This document shows positions 53,712 through 63,121 of a stretch of DNA of 64,000 nt, one piece after another. The notes below the pieces were generated by a model that saw only the letters and a list, made by a program, of their open reading frames with translations, made no database searches and was not told the DNA's origin. Source of the stretch: Tenacibaculum mesophilum (lineage in GTDB: Bacteria; Bacteroidota; Bacteroidia; Flavobacteriales; Flavobacteriaceae). The position numbers were made by a program, and so were the translations under genes. How positions within the stretch are numbered: the first letter of the stretch is position 1; each line of letters begins with the position of its first letter. The stretch spans positions 2,164,001 to 2,228,000 of the forward strand of contig NZ_CP032544.1 of assembly GCF_003867075.1 (NCBI RefSeq). The letters are read 5' to 3'.

Positions 53712-54737
53712 TTATATCATAGAAGACCTCGCTCCTCCTGAAGCAAATAAAGCTCTCATTCTGTTACGCTGACCATCAGTAAACATATACATACAAGCAT
53801 CGTTTGTATAATCCATATAGTTCATTGTCATATCAGCAGATTTACAGCTAACATCTGGATACGTTGGACATCCGTAGTTTGAGGCATCAGAAGATGGAGT
53901 ATCAGCTACGAAATCGTCTTGACGACATCTTCCGTCTCCCCAAATGTGACGTAAATTTAAGTAATGACCAACCTCATGGGTTGCAGTTCTACCCATATTA
54001 TATGGAGCAGAAGACCCTCCTGGTAAAGTTCCTGCTAATAACACTACACCATCTGTAGATAAAGAACCTCCTGGAAATTGAGCATATCCTAAGATACCTC
54101 CTCCTATTTCACATACCCAAACATTTAAGTGTGTTTCTGGTGTAATTGGAGGATAAGCAGCCTTAACAGCATCGTTAGTTCCCCAAGATGACCTAGAGTC
54201 ATCATGCCTAAAAGTACCTGCTAATGTAAACTGGATTCCTGTATCAGTTGCATCGTTGATAAAATCCGAAGCCCCTGAAGGAAGTTGATTTGTATTTGGA
54301 TTACTAAAGTCGTCATTCAATACATTCATTTGTGCTTGAATTTGAGAATTTGTAACACTATTAGAGTTTGGTAAAACAATATGTACATATACAGGAATAT
54401 TAATAGTTCCTAAACCATCTTCTATTGGAGCTACATCTACATCTCCTCCAGTACTTCCTCCCCCTGGTTTACCTTTCTTTGTTGTTATTTTTCTTGTAGC
54501 ATACTCAATATCATACATTTTTTTGTATAACCCTGGATTTTCTTTTACTTGCCTGTTTAAAACTCTCATTGAGTGGCATTGTTCTGACCCTCCTCTATGA
54601 GAAACTTCTTCTGTTTCTACATAAAAGTCACTCATATCAATTGATTCTTGAGGGTCTAAAGCTTCGTCTTTAGAGTTTTCCTGACATCCTACTAAAACTG
54701 AGGCTGCTACAGCTAGTGTTAAAAAAATTCTTTTCAT
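53712..54737 (-). CDS. M43 pappalysin-like zinc metalloprotease, lipoprotein leader
   Basis: A 341-residue secreted protein with a lipobox (AASVLVGC). The zinc motif HEVGHYLNLRH (H254, E255, H258, H264) and the Met-turn MTMNYMDY place it in family M43 (cytophagalysin/pappalysin). A pro-region with a glycine-rich linker (KKGKPGGGSTGG) precedes the catalytic domain. It degrades proteins outside the cell; no sorting domain is seen at the C-terminus. It is a single gene followed by a terminator. Confidence 0.92.
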   Translation of the reverse strand: MKRIFLTLAVAASVLVGCQENSKDEALDPQESIDMSDFYVETEEVSHRGGSEQCHSMRVLNRQVKENPGLYKKMYDIEYATRKITTKKGKPGGGSTGGDVDVAPIEDGLGTINIPVYVHIVLPNSNSVTNSQIQAQMNVLNDDFSNPNTNQLPSGASDFINDATDTGIQFTLAGTFRHDDSRSSWGTNDAVKAAYPPITPETHLNVWVCEIGGGILGYAQFPGGSLSTDGVVLLAGTLPGGSSAPYNMGRTATHEVGHYLNLRHIWGDGRCRQDDFVADTPSSDASNYGCPTYPDVSCKSADMTMNYMDYTNDACMYMFTDGQRNRMRALFASGGARSSMI

Positions 54738-55146
54738 GTTGTGAATAATTAAAAAATTAGTTATTGATAAAACTGCCCATAAGGCAACAAACTTGTTAAA
54801 AAACTCAAAAAAAAAGATATCATCAATTAAATTGTTAAATACCTATAAATTTGATAGTTATTTGAAGGGTTTTTTAACGATATGCAATATATGATTTTTT
54901 TTAAACGCTAAATAAAAGTTAAAAAAAAGTTAATTTATTAGGTTTTATCACTTGGGAACACCCTTATCCTAACAATCTTAGAATGTTAAAATTTAACAAA
55001 AACAATAAAAAAACGTCAATTTTAAACAATATAAGTTTTAAATACGACATTTTTAATACACTTAAATTGCATTTTCTACAACATGGAAAGATAAATTTAA
55101 AATCACCTAAAAAACATATCTTTACATCGTATTTAAAAAATTAATT
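54738..55146. other. Intergenic region of about 410 bases
   Basis: AT-rich gap between divergent genes. A one-base-off -7 element TATCTTTA lies at 55117-55124 before the Bax-inhibitor gene. A short hairpin TGCCC/AGGCA at about 54773-54785 lies in the leader of the metalloprotease. No ORF, RNA gene or dispersed repeat is seen. Confidence 0.5.
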
Positions 55147-55848
55147 ATGGAAAACTCATTTGAACCAAAAGTGCTTGTTGCACAAGTATCAGAAACTGAC
55201 AGAATTGCTTTTTACAAAAAAACCTATGCGCACGTTGCTGGTGGCGTATTATTGTTTGTTTTGTTTGAATATTTATTTTTACAAAGTGCTACGATTGTAG
55301 AATTTGCCTTATCAATGACCCAAGGTTATAAATGGTTATTGTTACTGGGTGGTTTTATGTTAATTACAAACTATGCAGAAAGTACTGCCTTAAAAACTTC
55401 TGACAAAAACTTACAATACTTAGCATATTCAGGGTATATCTTTGCTGAAGCATTTATTTTTATCCCTTTAATTTACATTGCTATTTCTTATACCAATAAC
55501 TTTGATGTTATAAAACAAGCAGGAATTGTTACGTTAGCATTGTTTGTTGGAATTTCATCAATCGTTTTTATTACTAAAAAGGATTTTTCTTTTATTAGAG
55601 CTGGATTATCTGTTGGATTCTTTATCGCTATCGGATTAATTATCGCTGGTGCTTTATTCGGATTTAATTTAGGTTTGTGGTTTTCTGTTGGAATGTGTGT
55701 GTTAGCTGCTGGTTCTATTTTATACCAAACATCTAACTTAGTTCACAAGTTTTCTACGGATGATTACATTCCTGCAGCATTAGGCTTATTTGCTTCTTTA
55801 ATGCTATTATTCTGGTATGTATTACAAATATTTATGTCAAGAGATTAG
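55147..55848 (+). CDS. Bax inhibitor-1/YccA family membrane protein
   Basis: A 233-residue protein with seven hydrophobic helices. The family order is present: RIAFYKKTYAHVAGGVLLFV in front, YSGYIFAEAFIFIPLIYIAI in the middle, and a C-terminal part with LYQTSNLVHKFSTDDYIPAA, which has the conserved acidic residues of the di-aspartyl sensor. BI-1 proteins act as calcium leak channels or modulate membrane proteases (YccA inhibits FtsH). It is a single gene with a clear terminator. Confidence 0.9.
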   Translation: MENSFEPKVLVAQVSETDRIAFYKKTYAHVAGGVLLFVLFEYLFLQSATIVEFALSMTQGYKWLLLLGGFMLITNYAESTALKTSDKNLQYLAYSGYIFAEAFIFIPLIYIAISYTNNFDVIKQAGIVTLALFVGISSIVFITKKDFSFIRAGLSVGFFIAIGLIIAGALFGFNLGLWFSVGMCVLAAGSILYQTSNLVHKFSTDDYIPAALGLFASLMLLFWYVLQIFMSRD

Positions 55849-55869
55849 TAAAAAAACTATTATAAACTA

Positions 55870-55896
55870 AAAAAGCCTCCAAATGGAGGCTTTTTT
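55870..55896. terminator. Terminator between the BI-1 and sufS genes
   Basis: AAAAAGCCTCC and GGAGGCTTTTT around AAAT, usable on both strands. Confidence 0.9.
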
Positions 55897-55917
55897 ATAT
55901 TCTTATGCTAAATTCTT

Positions 55918-57129
55918 CTAACTTAACATCATTTGCGCTTTCTTAACTGCGTTTACCAATACATCAACTTCTTCTTTGGTATTATAAAAAGAAAAAGAAG
56001 CTCTCACTGTTCCTGGAATACAATAAAAATCCATAATAGGTTGTGCACAATGGTGACCTGTACGAACAGCAACACCTAACTTATCTAAAATAGCTCCAAC
56101 ATCATACGGGTGTATTCCTTCTAAATTAAAAGAGATAACAGATGTTTTGTTAGTTGTTCCATAGATTTTTAATCCATCTATTTTTTCTAATTCTTGGGTT
56201 GCGTACGATAACAGTTCGTTTTCTTGCTTTTCTATGTTGTCAAAACCAACTGAATTCATATAATCAACAGCAACTCCAAAAGCTATTCCTCCACAAATAT
56301 TAGGTGTACCCGCTTCAAACTTATGAGGCAATCCTGCATACGTAGTTTTTTCAAAAGTTACGGTTTCAATCATTTCTCCTCCTCCTTGGTATGGTGGTAA
56401 TAACTGCAATAGCTCTTCTTTACCATACAACATTCCAACACCTGTTGGTCCGCACATTTTATGAGCTGAAGCTACATAAAAATCGGCATCTAATGCTTGT
56501 ACATCAGGTTTTATATGCGGTACTGCTTGTGCACCATCAATCAATACATAAGCTCCAAACTTATGTGCTGCATGAATAATTTCTTTTATTGGATTAATTG
56601 TTCCTAATGCATTCGACACGTGGTTACAAAAAACTAATTTTGTTTTTGGGTTCAATAATTCATGGTATAGGTCCATGCGTAAAGAACCATCTTCATCCAT
56701 CGGAATTACTTTTAAAATAGCTCCTGTTTTTTCACATAACATTTGCCAAGGCACAATGTTAGAATGATGCTCTAAAGCTGAAACAATTATTTCATCTCCT
56801 TCTTGTAAAATAGAAGCAAAACCAGATGCTACAATATTAACCCCATGTGTTGTTCCTGAAGTTAAAATAATTTCATACGAATGCTTCGCATTGAAATGTT
56901 TTTGAATCTTAATCCTTGCTTCCTCATACTTATCAGTAGCTTCCTGACTTAATGTATGTACACCTCTATGAATATTTGCATTGTAATTAGAGTAATAATC
57001 TACAATAGTGTCAATTACTACCTGTGGTGTTTGTGAAGTTGCTCCGTTATCTAAATACACTAATTTTTTTCCATGTACTTCTCTTTGTAAAATAGGAAAA
57101 TCAGCGCGAATTTTATCTATACTAAACAT
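55918..57129 (-). CDS. sufS: Cysteine desulfurase SufS
   Basis: The ATG at 57129 gives 403 residues (FSIDKIRADFPILQREVHGK). PLP is held by K224 in ASAHKMCGPTG, and the persulfide cysteine is C361 in RTGHHCAQPIMDFY, as in the SufS (type II) class. It takes sulfur from cysteine for iron-sulfur cluster assembly. The other suf genes are not adjacent here. The gene has an excellent promoter (TTTG-18-TACCTTTG) about 20 bases upstream. A TTG at 57141 would add four residues and is unlikely. Confidence 0.95.
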   Translation of the reverse strand: MFSIDKIRADFPILQREVHGKKLVYLDNGATSQTPQVVIDTIVDYYSNYNANIHRGVHTLSQEATDKYEEARIKIQKHFNAKHSYEIILTSGTTHGVNIVASGFASILQEGDEIIVSALEHHSNIVPWQMLCEKTGAILKVIPMDEDGSLRMDLYHELLNPKTKLVFCNHVSNALGTINPIKEIIHAAHKFGAYVLIDGAQAVPHIKPDVQALDADFYVASAHKMCGPTGVGMLYGKEELLQLLPPYQGGGEMIETVTFEKTTYAGLPHKFEAGTPNICGGIAFGVAVDYMNSVGFDNIEKQENELLSYATQELEKIDGLKIYGTTNKTSVISFNLEGIHPYDVGAILDKLGVAVRTGHHCAQPIMDFYCIPGTVRASFSFYNTKEEVDVLVNAVKKAQMMLS

Positions 57130-57149
57130 ATAAAATATCAAATTTAGTA

Positions 57150-57179
57150 CAAAGGTAGGGCTTGCGTTTTAAATACAAA
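57150..57179 (-). promoter_or_regulatory. Promoter of sufS
   Basis: On the minus strand TTTG, an 18-base spacer, then TACCTTTG: full Bacteroidota consensus with the same spacing as the tRNA promoter at 21596. Confidence 0.75.
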
Positions 57180-57198
57180 CATCAAACAATTAAATTCT

Positions 57199-57206
57199 TA
57201 CATTTG
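57199..57206 (+). promoter_or_regulatory. Probable -7 promoter element of the serine hydrolase gene
   Basis: TACATTTG fits TAnnTTTG and is 15 bases before the ATG. It faces away from the sufS promoter in a 92-base intergenic gap. Confidence 0.5.
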
Positions 57207-57221
57207 CTAGAAACCCATTCC

Positions 57222-58547
57222 ATGAAAAATTTAAAAAGAATTCTTTTACTCGTTTTAATTGCTTTAACAATTGCTGTTTTTTACAACTATCCGAAGTTAA
57301 ATATTTTGGCAGGATACTCCGCTAAAAATACCGCTTCATCAGTATTTCTAGCAGGAAGAAGCTTAGCTTTTACCGATGCTAATGACAATAATTTTTCTCC
57401 CATAAATATTACTTCTGATAAAATTAATACAGAAGAAAAATCAGCTACTGGTTCTGTATATGGATTGCTAAAAAGAAAAGCTATTTATAGAGAAGGCCTT
57501 GGAGCTGTTTTGGTTACTAATGATTTTGATATTACCAAACCTCAACTTACTCCAAAACGTTCTGAACCTGATAATATCACTCCTTTTCCTTATGGAAATG
57601 CAGATCATAAGGACACTATTTTCGCTAACATTGATTATACAAAACTAAACGAAACTATTGATACTATTTTTAATGATAGAAATCAAACACGCTCAGTAGT
57701 AGTGGTATATAAAGACAAGATTATTTTTGAAAAATATGATACTGGTTTTACCAAAGAATCGAAGCAGTTAGGTTGGTCTATGACCAAAAGTATTACAGGA
57801 ACATTGTTCGGGATTTTAAAATGTCAAGGGAAAGTTGATGTTCAAGAAGACAACTTATTTTCTGAATGGAAAAATGACGACCGTAAAAACATTACAATTC
57901 ATAATTTATTACAAATGAATTCCGGTTTGGAATGGGAAGAAGATTATAATACCATTTCTGATGTTACTAAAATGTTGTTTTTAGAAAAAGACATGACCAA
58001 AGTTCAAGTAAACAAACCATTGGTAGGAAAACCAAACGAAACTTGGAATTATTCTTCTGGAACGTCTAATTTGTTATCGGGTATTTTACGAACAAAATTC
58101 AACACACACCAAGAGTATCTTGATTTTTGGTATAGTGGTTTGATTGATAAAATAGGCATGAACTCAATGATTGTTGAAACGGATATGAGTAACCACTTTG
58201 TAGGCTCTTCATACGCCTGGGCAACGGCAAGAGATTGGGCTAAACTTGGTTTGTTATACTTACATAACGGAGAGTGGAACGGAGAACATTTGTTTGATAA
58301 AGACTGGGTAAACTACGCTACAACGCCTACTCCAACTTCTGATGGTTGGTATGGGGCACAAATTTGGTTAAATGCTGGTGGGCGTTATCCTGATGCTCCA
58401 AAAAATATGTTTTCTTTTAACGGATATAAAGGTCAAAATGTATTTATTTTGCCTAGTCAAGATTTGGTTGTAGTTCGTACAGGACTTACCAAAAACGCAG
58501 ACGTAAATACCTTGTTAAAAGGAATTATAAATTCTATTAAAAATTAA
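57222..58547 (+). CDS. Beta-lactamase-family serine hydrolase, membrane-anchored
   Basis: The ATG at 57222 gives 441 residues. An N-terminal membrane helix (ILLLVLIALTIAVFY) is followed by the serine hydrolase domain with SxxK as SMTK (S186, K189 in GWSMTKSITGTLFG), the tyrosine motif YSSGTSNLLSG and a late SFNGYKGQNVFI. These class C-like proteins hydrolyse esters, amides or D-amino acid peptides; the substrate is unknown. It is probably periplasmic. The SdpI-like gene follows by three bases. Confidence 0.88.
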   Translation: MKNLKRILLLVLIALTIAVFYNYPKLNILAGYSAKNTASSVFLAGRSLAFTDANDNNFSPINITSDKINTEEKSATGSVYGLLKRKAIYREGLGAVLVTNDFDITKPQLTPKRSEPDNITPFPYGNADHKDTIFANIDYTKLNETIDTIFNDRNQTRSVVVVYKDKIIFEKYDTGFTKESKQLGWSMTKSITGTLFGILKCQGKVDVQEDNLFSEWKNDDRKNITIHNLLQMNSGLEWEEDYNTISDVTKMLFLEKDMTKVQVNKPLVGKPNETWNYSSGTSNLLSGILRTKFNTHQEYLDFWYSGLIDKIGMNSMIVETDMSNHFVGSSYAWATARDWAKLGLLYLHNGEWNGEHLFDKDWVNYATTPTPTSDGWYGAQIWLNAGGRYPDAPKNMFSFNGYKGQNVFILPSQDLVVVRTGLTKNADVNTLLKGIINSIKN

Positions 58548-58550
58548 ACC

Positions 58551-58892
58551 ATGAATCCATTTTATTATGTGCTTTCTATAAACGGATTGCTTTTTTTATT
58601 CAGTATTATTTTTCATTTTTTTCCACCTAAAAAAATCAATGCTATTTATGGGTATCGTACTAATAAAACTATGAAAAATGATACTATTTGGCAATTTGCC
58701 AATACTTTTTTCACCAAAGAGTTTATGAAGTATTCAGCAATTTCGTTAGTTGCTGCTTTGGTTTTAGCCTTTATATCAAAAGAATTAACATGGCAACCTA
58801 TGGCAATTATGTTATTATCATTAGCTGTATCGGTTGTTAAAACCGAACAAGAAATAAATAAGAACTTTGATGGGGATGGAAATAGGAAGTAA
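58551..58892 (+). CDS. SdpI family membrane protein
   Basis: A 113-residue protein with three hydrophobic helices. The SdpI motif is clear near residues 33-50: IYGYRTNKTMKNDTIWQFAN. In Bacillus SdpI gives immunity to the toxin SdpC, but most homologues are found without the toxin, as here. It starts three bases after the serine hydrolase gene and is probably co-expressed. Its role is unknown. Confidence 0.83.
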   Translation: MNPFYYVLSINGLLFLFSIIFHFFPPKKINAIYGYRTNKTMKNDTIWQFANTFFTKEFMKYSAISLVAALVLAFISKELTWQPMAIMLLSLAVSVVKTEQEINKNFDGDGNRK

Positions 58893-58918
58893 AACTCATC
58901 AAGACGTTTTAACCAAAA

Positions 58919-58957
58919 GACCTTGATGTTTTTGTAAAAACATCAAGGTCTTTTTTT
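58919..58957. terminator. Terminator between the SdpI and SCO genes
   Basis: GACCTTGATGTTTTT and its reverse complement around GT, 15 bp, followed by a T-run. Confidence 0.9.
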
Positions 58958-58996
58958 CAACTCATATGTGTCTTTTGTAGAAACCTCCTCTGCAAA

Positions 58997-59674
58997 TTAC
59001 TTTTTATACTCTTCTTTAAGCAGTGTAATATCATCAATAATTTTCTGCATATTTTCTTTTTTAGTTCCATCATACGAACCTCTTATGCGTCCTTCTTTAT
59101 CAATTAACACAAAATTCTCTGTGTGAACCCAATCACTTTCTCCGCCATCACCTTCATCCAATACAGCAAAATAGTGTTTACGTGCTAAGTTGTAAATATG
59201 TTTCTTCTTTCCTGTAGTTACATTCCATTTTCCATCAATCACCCCTTTTTCAGTAGCGTACTTTCGTAATTGTGGAACGCTATCCATTACTGGAGTCACG
59301 GAGTGTGATAAAAACATGATGTCGTCATCATTTTTATAATGCTCTTGCAACTCACTCATATTATACGCCATCGCAATACAAATAGTTTGACAACGGGTAA
59401 AAAAGAAATCGGCTATATAAATCTTTCCTTTATAATCAGCATTCGTAATCGTATCTCCATTCTGGTTAATTAAGGAAAACTCACCTACTCTATGGTTTTT
59501 TGTTCTGTTTCTTACAGAACTATCCACCAATTTAGGGTTAATATCAGCAGGGTTATAAATAGGCAGTTTGTTATCAACTTTTACCAAATGATAAAAAACA
59601 GGAACTCCAATAGCACAAAAAACTAAAATAAAAATTAAGGTGCTTTTTGATTTTTTAAAGAATTTAATATCCAC
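58997..59674 (-). CDS. SCO1/SenC-family protein, second copy
   Basis: A 225-residue membrane-anchored thioredoxin-fold protein: GEFSLINQNGDTITNADYKG, the copper motif in FFFTRCQTICIAM (CxxxC) and the histidine in DWVHTENFVLIDKEG. It is separate from the oxidase operon at 16.5-21.5 kb and shows the full metal set, unlike the degenerate paralogue there. It may serve another copper enzyme or act as a back-up. The start is GTG at 59674, about 18 bases downstream of a -7 element. Confidence 0.9.
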   Translation of the reverse strand: MDIKFFKKSKSTLIFILVFCAIGVPVFYHLVKVDNKLPIYNPADINPKLVDSSVRNRTKNHRVGEFSLINQNGDTITNADYKGKIYIADFFFTRCQTICIAMAYNMSELQEHYKNDDDIMFLSHSVTPVMDSVPQLRKYATEKGVIDGKWNVTTGKKKHIYNLARKHYFAVLDEGDGGESDWVHTENFVLIDKEGRIRGSYDGTKKENMQKIIDDITLLKEEYKK

Positions 59675-59691
59675 AGTACTAAAATTTTCTA

Positions 59692-59699
59692 CAAAAATA
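59692..59699 (-). promoter_or_regulatory. Probable -7 promoter element of the second SCO gene
   Basis: TATTTTTG on the minus strand fits TAnnTTTG and supports the GTG start. Confidence 0.5.
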
Positions 59700-59795
59700 C
59701 GACTAAAAACAGCGTTTATAAACCACTATCCTAAAAACTTTGTTAAAACCAAAGGCTAACTTACGTGCAAACTTTTACAACTGTTGTTAAAAACG

Positions 59796-59803
59796 TACAT
59801 TTG
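59796..59803 (+). promoter_or_regulatory. Probable -7 promoter element of rseP
   Basis: TACATTTG, 30 bases before the ATG at 59834. This supports that start over one at 59765. Confidence 0.5.
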
Positions 59804-59833
59804 TCAGATTTTAAATTTAGACGAACACCATTT

Positions 59834-61180
59834 ATGGAGATTTTAATAAAAGCATCACAGTTTATTTTAAGCTTATCGCTCTTAATCGTTTTGCACGAAT
59901 TAGGACACTTTATTCCTGCCAAATTATTCAAAACCCGAGTAGAAAAATTCTATCTGTTTTTCGATTATAAATTCTCTTTATTTAAAAAGAAAGTAGGAGA
60001 AACTGTTTATGGTATTGGTTGGATTCCGTTAGGAGGTTATGTGAAGATTGCGGGAATGATTGATGAGAGCATGGATACTGAACAAATGCAAAAACCTGCG
60101 CAACCTTGGGAATTTCGTTCTAAACCTGCATGGCAACGTTTAATTATTATGTTAGGTGGTGTTATTGTAAACTTTATACTAGGTATTTTAATTTATATAT
60201 GTTTAATGTGGGCTTATGGTGAGAAATACTTACCGAATGAAAGCTTAAAAGATGGAGTTTGGGTTCAAGATCAATTAGGAAAAGATTTAGGTTTAGAAAC
60301 AGGAGATAAAATCTTAACTATTGACGGACAAAAAATTGAGAAGTTTGGAGAGCTTCCTTTAGAGTTCATCAATGGTACTAATTACACAATAGAAAGAAAC
60401 GGAACTGTTCTTGAAAAAGAAATTCCTACAGATTTTATCTCGAAATTAGTTGACAGAGGCAAAGATGCTGGAGCTTTTATAATGTACAGGCAACCTTTTG
60501 TAATTGGACAAGTTCCTGAAGACTCTCCAAATAGTAAAAGTGAGTTACAAAAGAAAGATATTATAACCGCTATTGATGGCGTTTCTACTCCTTATTTTGA
60601 TCAAGTTCAAGTAATTTTAGAAAGTAAAAAAGGACAGGAAATAAATGTTACTGTTAAACGAAATAGCCAAAACATTACTATTCCTGCTAAAGTTTCTGAC
60701 GAAGGAAAACTAGGAATTTATGCTACAAGCTTACCTTTAACAGATTTAGAAAAACTAGGGTATTACAATTTAGCTGAAAGAACCTATTCTTTTGGAGAGG
60801 CTATTCCAGCTGGTACAAATAAAGCTTGGACAACCTTAACCAACTATATTAAGCAAATGAAAAAGATTTTAAATCCTAGTACAGGTGCTTACAAAGGTTT
60901 AGGTGGATTTATTTCTATTGGAAGTATATTCCCTTCAGAGTTTAGCTGGCAAACATTTTGGAGTATCACCGCATTCTTATCTATCATGTTAGGATTTATG
61001 AACTTATTACCAATTCCTGCCTTAGACGGTGGTCACGTGGTATTTACCTTATGGGAAATGATTACTGGTAAAAAACCAGGTGATAAGTTCTTAGAATATG
61101 CTCAAATTACAGGATTTATCTTATTAATTGCCTTATTATTATTTGCCAACGGAAACGATATATTTAGGTTATTCAAATAA
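59834..61180 (+). CDS. rseP: Site-2 intramembrane zinc metalloprotease RseP
   Basis: The ATG at 59834 gives 448 residues. HELGH at residues 21-25 (LIVLHELGHFIPAKLF) in the first helix is the zinc motif, and NLLPIPALDGGHVVF near the C-terminus brings the third ligand. One or two PDZ-like domains lie in the middle (LGLETGDKILTIDGQKI, and ELQKKDIITAIDGV). It cuts membrane-spanning anti-sigma factors or signal-peptide remnants. It is a single gene with its own promoter and terminator. Confidence 0.96.
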   Translation: MEILIKASQFILSLSLLIVLHELGHFIPAKLFKTRVEKFYLFFDYKFSLFKKKVGETVYGIGWIPLGGYVKIAGMIDESMDTEQMQKPAQPWEFRSKPAWQRLIIMLGGVIVNFILGILIYICLMWAYGEKYLPNESLKDGVWVQDQLGKDLGLETGDKILTIDGQKIEKFGELPLEFINGTNYTIERNGTVLEKEIPTDFISKLVDRGKDAGAFIMYRQPFVIGQVPEDSPNSKSELQKKDIITAIDGVSTPYFDQVQVILESKKGQEINVTVKRNSQNITIPAKVSDEGKLGIYATSLPLTDLEKLGYYNLAERTYSFGEAIPAGTNKAWTTLTNYIKQMKKILNPSTGAYKGLGGFISIGSIFPSEFSWQTFWSITAFLSIMLGFMNLLPIPALDGGHVVFTLWEMITGKKPGDKFLEYAQITGFILLIALLLFANGNDIFRLFK

Positions 61181-61200
61181 CCTATAAGCAATACAAACTA

Positions 61201-61235
61201 AAAAAGCATCGTACTGAGTAGTACGATGCTTTTTT
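61201..61235. terminator. Terminator between rseP and the acyltransferase gene
   Basis: AAAAAGCATCGTACT and AGTACGATGCTTTTT around GAGT, usable both ways. Confidence 0.9.
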
Positions 61236-61261
61236 AGTTTATGCTATTTTTAACTTGGCTT

Positions 61262-63070
61262 CTACTTATTTAAATTCTCTGCTGCGCGACGTTCTAATTC
61301 TTCTTGAAATTCTTCCATAACAGGTTTTACAGTGCTTTCTGGTATATCTGCTACCTTTATATACATTAACCCATCAATAGCGTTATTAAACTTCGGATCT
61401 ACATTAAATGCAACTAAACGAGCATTCTGTTTTACGTACTTCTTAATCAATACCGGAATACGTAATTCTCCTGGCTCCAATTCGTCTATAATTTTATCAA
61501 ATTTTTGCATATCAGCCTCAGTAGCATCAAATACAAAATCTTTATCAGCATCTTTTAATTTCACCTTGAATTCTTTCTTAGGGTGAATATATTGTGCTAC
61601 ATACGGATCGTAATAATGAGATTTCATAAACTCAATCATTAACGATTTTGAGAATTCAGAAAACTGATTACTTATGCTTACTCCTCCCATTAAATATTTA
61701 TGTTCTGGGTAACGTAATGTAACATGTACAATCCCTTTCCACAATAAAAATAATGGCATTGGTTTTTGTTGATATTCTTTAATAATAAAGGCACGTCCCA
61801 TTTCAATGGTTTTTTCCATCATTGGATACAATTCTGGCTCTATTCTAAATAATGTTTGAATATAAAAACCATTTATTCCGTGTTTCTTAAAAATATCTTT
61901 TCCTAAGCCCATTCTATAGGCTCCAACCAATCTGTTTTGTTGGTCATCCCATAAAAATAAGTGGTGATAATATTTATCAAACCTATCTAAATCAATAGGT
62001 TTATTTGTTCCTTCTCCTACTTCTCTAAAGGTAATTTCACGTAAGCGCCCTATTTCATGTAAAATATTTGGTATCTCTTTTGCACTTGCAAAAAACACCT
62101 CGTAGTTCTTACTCTGTAATAATCTACTTCCTTTTTCTCGTAAAGCGTCAACTTCTTTTACAAATAACTCTGGTGATTTTTGAGAAGTGATTTTTTTGGC
62201 TTTCTTCGGAATTTTTAAATTGTGTGTTGACAATATTTTCGGAGATGCTTTCTCATACGGATTCGCCAACATATACGTTTTTCTACGTAAAAACTGGTAA
62301 AAATCAGGTATTTCAGTAAATGAATCTTGGTCTTTTACTGAAATTGGTTTACCAATTCTTACTTTGATAACTCTATTTTTCTGAGATAATAATTCTGACG
62401 GAAGCTTTGCAGTTCTTAGCGTATCACTAATCTTAGACAATGTGTAAAACAACTGACTATTTTTAGCGTGAAAGTAAATAGGAATAACAGGTACTTTCGC
62501 TTTTTTTATCAAGCGTACAGCCCCTTGCTCCCATTCTTTATCAACCATTAATTTTCCATCACGATACGTAGATACTTCTCCTGCTGGAAAAAGCCCTAAC
62601 GGCTTTCCTTCTCTTAAATGTAATAAGGCATTTTTAATTCCTGCTACACTCGATTTAGCATCCTTATGATTCTCAAAAGGATTTACTGGCATTACATAAG
62701 GCTTTAAAGGCTCTATTCTGTGCAATAAAAAGTTCGCTATAATCTTGTAATCAGCTCTGTGCTCTAATAAGAGTTTTAATAATAAAATACCATCTATCCC
62801 TCCAAGCGGATGGTTAGAAATTGTTATAAAAGGTCCTTCCTTAGGAATACGTTTTAAATCTTCTTCAGGAATTTCAAACTCTATTTGAAACTCATCAAGC
62901 AAACCATTTAAAAAAGGTAAATCTTTTTTGTGCTTGTGCTTGTTATAAATTTCATTGGCGGTAGAAATTCGCAAAACTTTCATCAGCAACCAACCTGAAA
63001 ACGTTCCGAAAACGCCGAACTTGTCGGCTCCTATTGCTTTTGCAACTTCTTTAGGTGTTACTAATCCCAT
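61262..63070 (-). CDS. olsF: Two-domain acyltransferase, OlsF-like ornithine (amino-acid) lipid synthase
   Basis: A 602-residue fusion. Residues about 70-280 form a PlsC-type acyltransferase with SNHPLGGIDG (H87, D93) and LFPAGEVSTYRDG. The region after about 310 is a GNAT/OlsB-like N-acyltransferase (IGRLREITFREVGEGTNKP, then GAYRMGLGKDIF). This order is that of OlsF of Flavobacterium and Serratia, which makes ornithine lipids in one enzyme: the OlsB part attaches a 3-hydroxy fatty acid to the amino group and the PlsC part adds the second chain. The HxxxxxD spacing is one residue longer than usual. Glycine-lipid synthesis is an alternative. Confidence 0.78.
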   Translation of the reverse strand: MGLVTPKEVAKAIGADKFGVFGTFSGWLLMKVLRISTANEIYNKHKHKKDLPFLNGLLDEFQIEFEIPEEDLKRIPKEGPFITISNHPLGGIDGILLLKLLLEHRADYKIIANFLLHRIEPLKPYVMPVNPFENHKDAKSSVAGIKNALLHLREGKPLGLFPAGEVSTYRDGKLMVDKEWEQGAVRLIKKAKVPVIPIYFHAKNSQLFYTLSKISDTLRTAKLPSELLSQKNRVIKVRIGKPISVKDQDSFTEIPDFYQFLRRKTYMLANPYEKASPKILSTHNLKIPKKAKKITSQKSPELFVKEVDALREKGSRLLQSKNYEVFFASAKEIPNILHEIGRLREITFREVGEGTNKPIDLDRFDKYYHHLFLWDDQQNRLVGAYRMGLGKDIFKKHGINGFYIQTLFRIEPELYPMMEKTIEMGRAFIIKEYQQKPMPLFLLWKGIVHVTLRYPEHKYLMGGVSISNQFSEFSKSLMIEFMKSHYYDPYVAQYIHPKKEFKVKLKDADKDFVFDATEADMQKFDKIIDELEPGELRIPVLIKKYVKQNARLVAFNVDPKFNNAIDGLMYIKVADIPESTVKPVMEEFQEELERRAAENLNK

Positions 63071-63095
63071 ACATAGTTATCAATTGACATAACTG

Positions 63096-63103
63096 CAAAT
63101 ATA
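63096..63103 (-). promoter_or_regulatory. Probable -7 promoter element of the OlsF-like gene
   Basis: TATATTTG on the minus strand fits TAnnTTTG, 25 bases from the ATG. Confidence 0.5.
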
Positions 63104-63121
63104 ATCGATTTTTTGCAAGCT

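Noticed and set aside
58551..58892. Toxin-immunity system around the SdpI-like protein
   Set aside because: No sdpC-like toxin or sdpAB-like maturation genes are nearby; most SdpI homologues are not immunity proteins.
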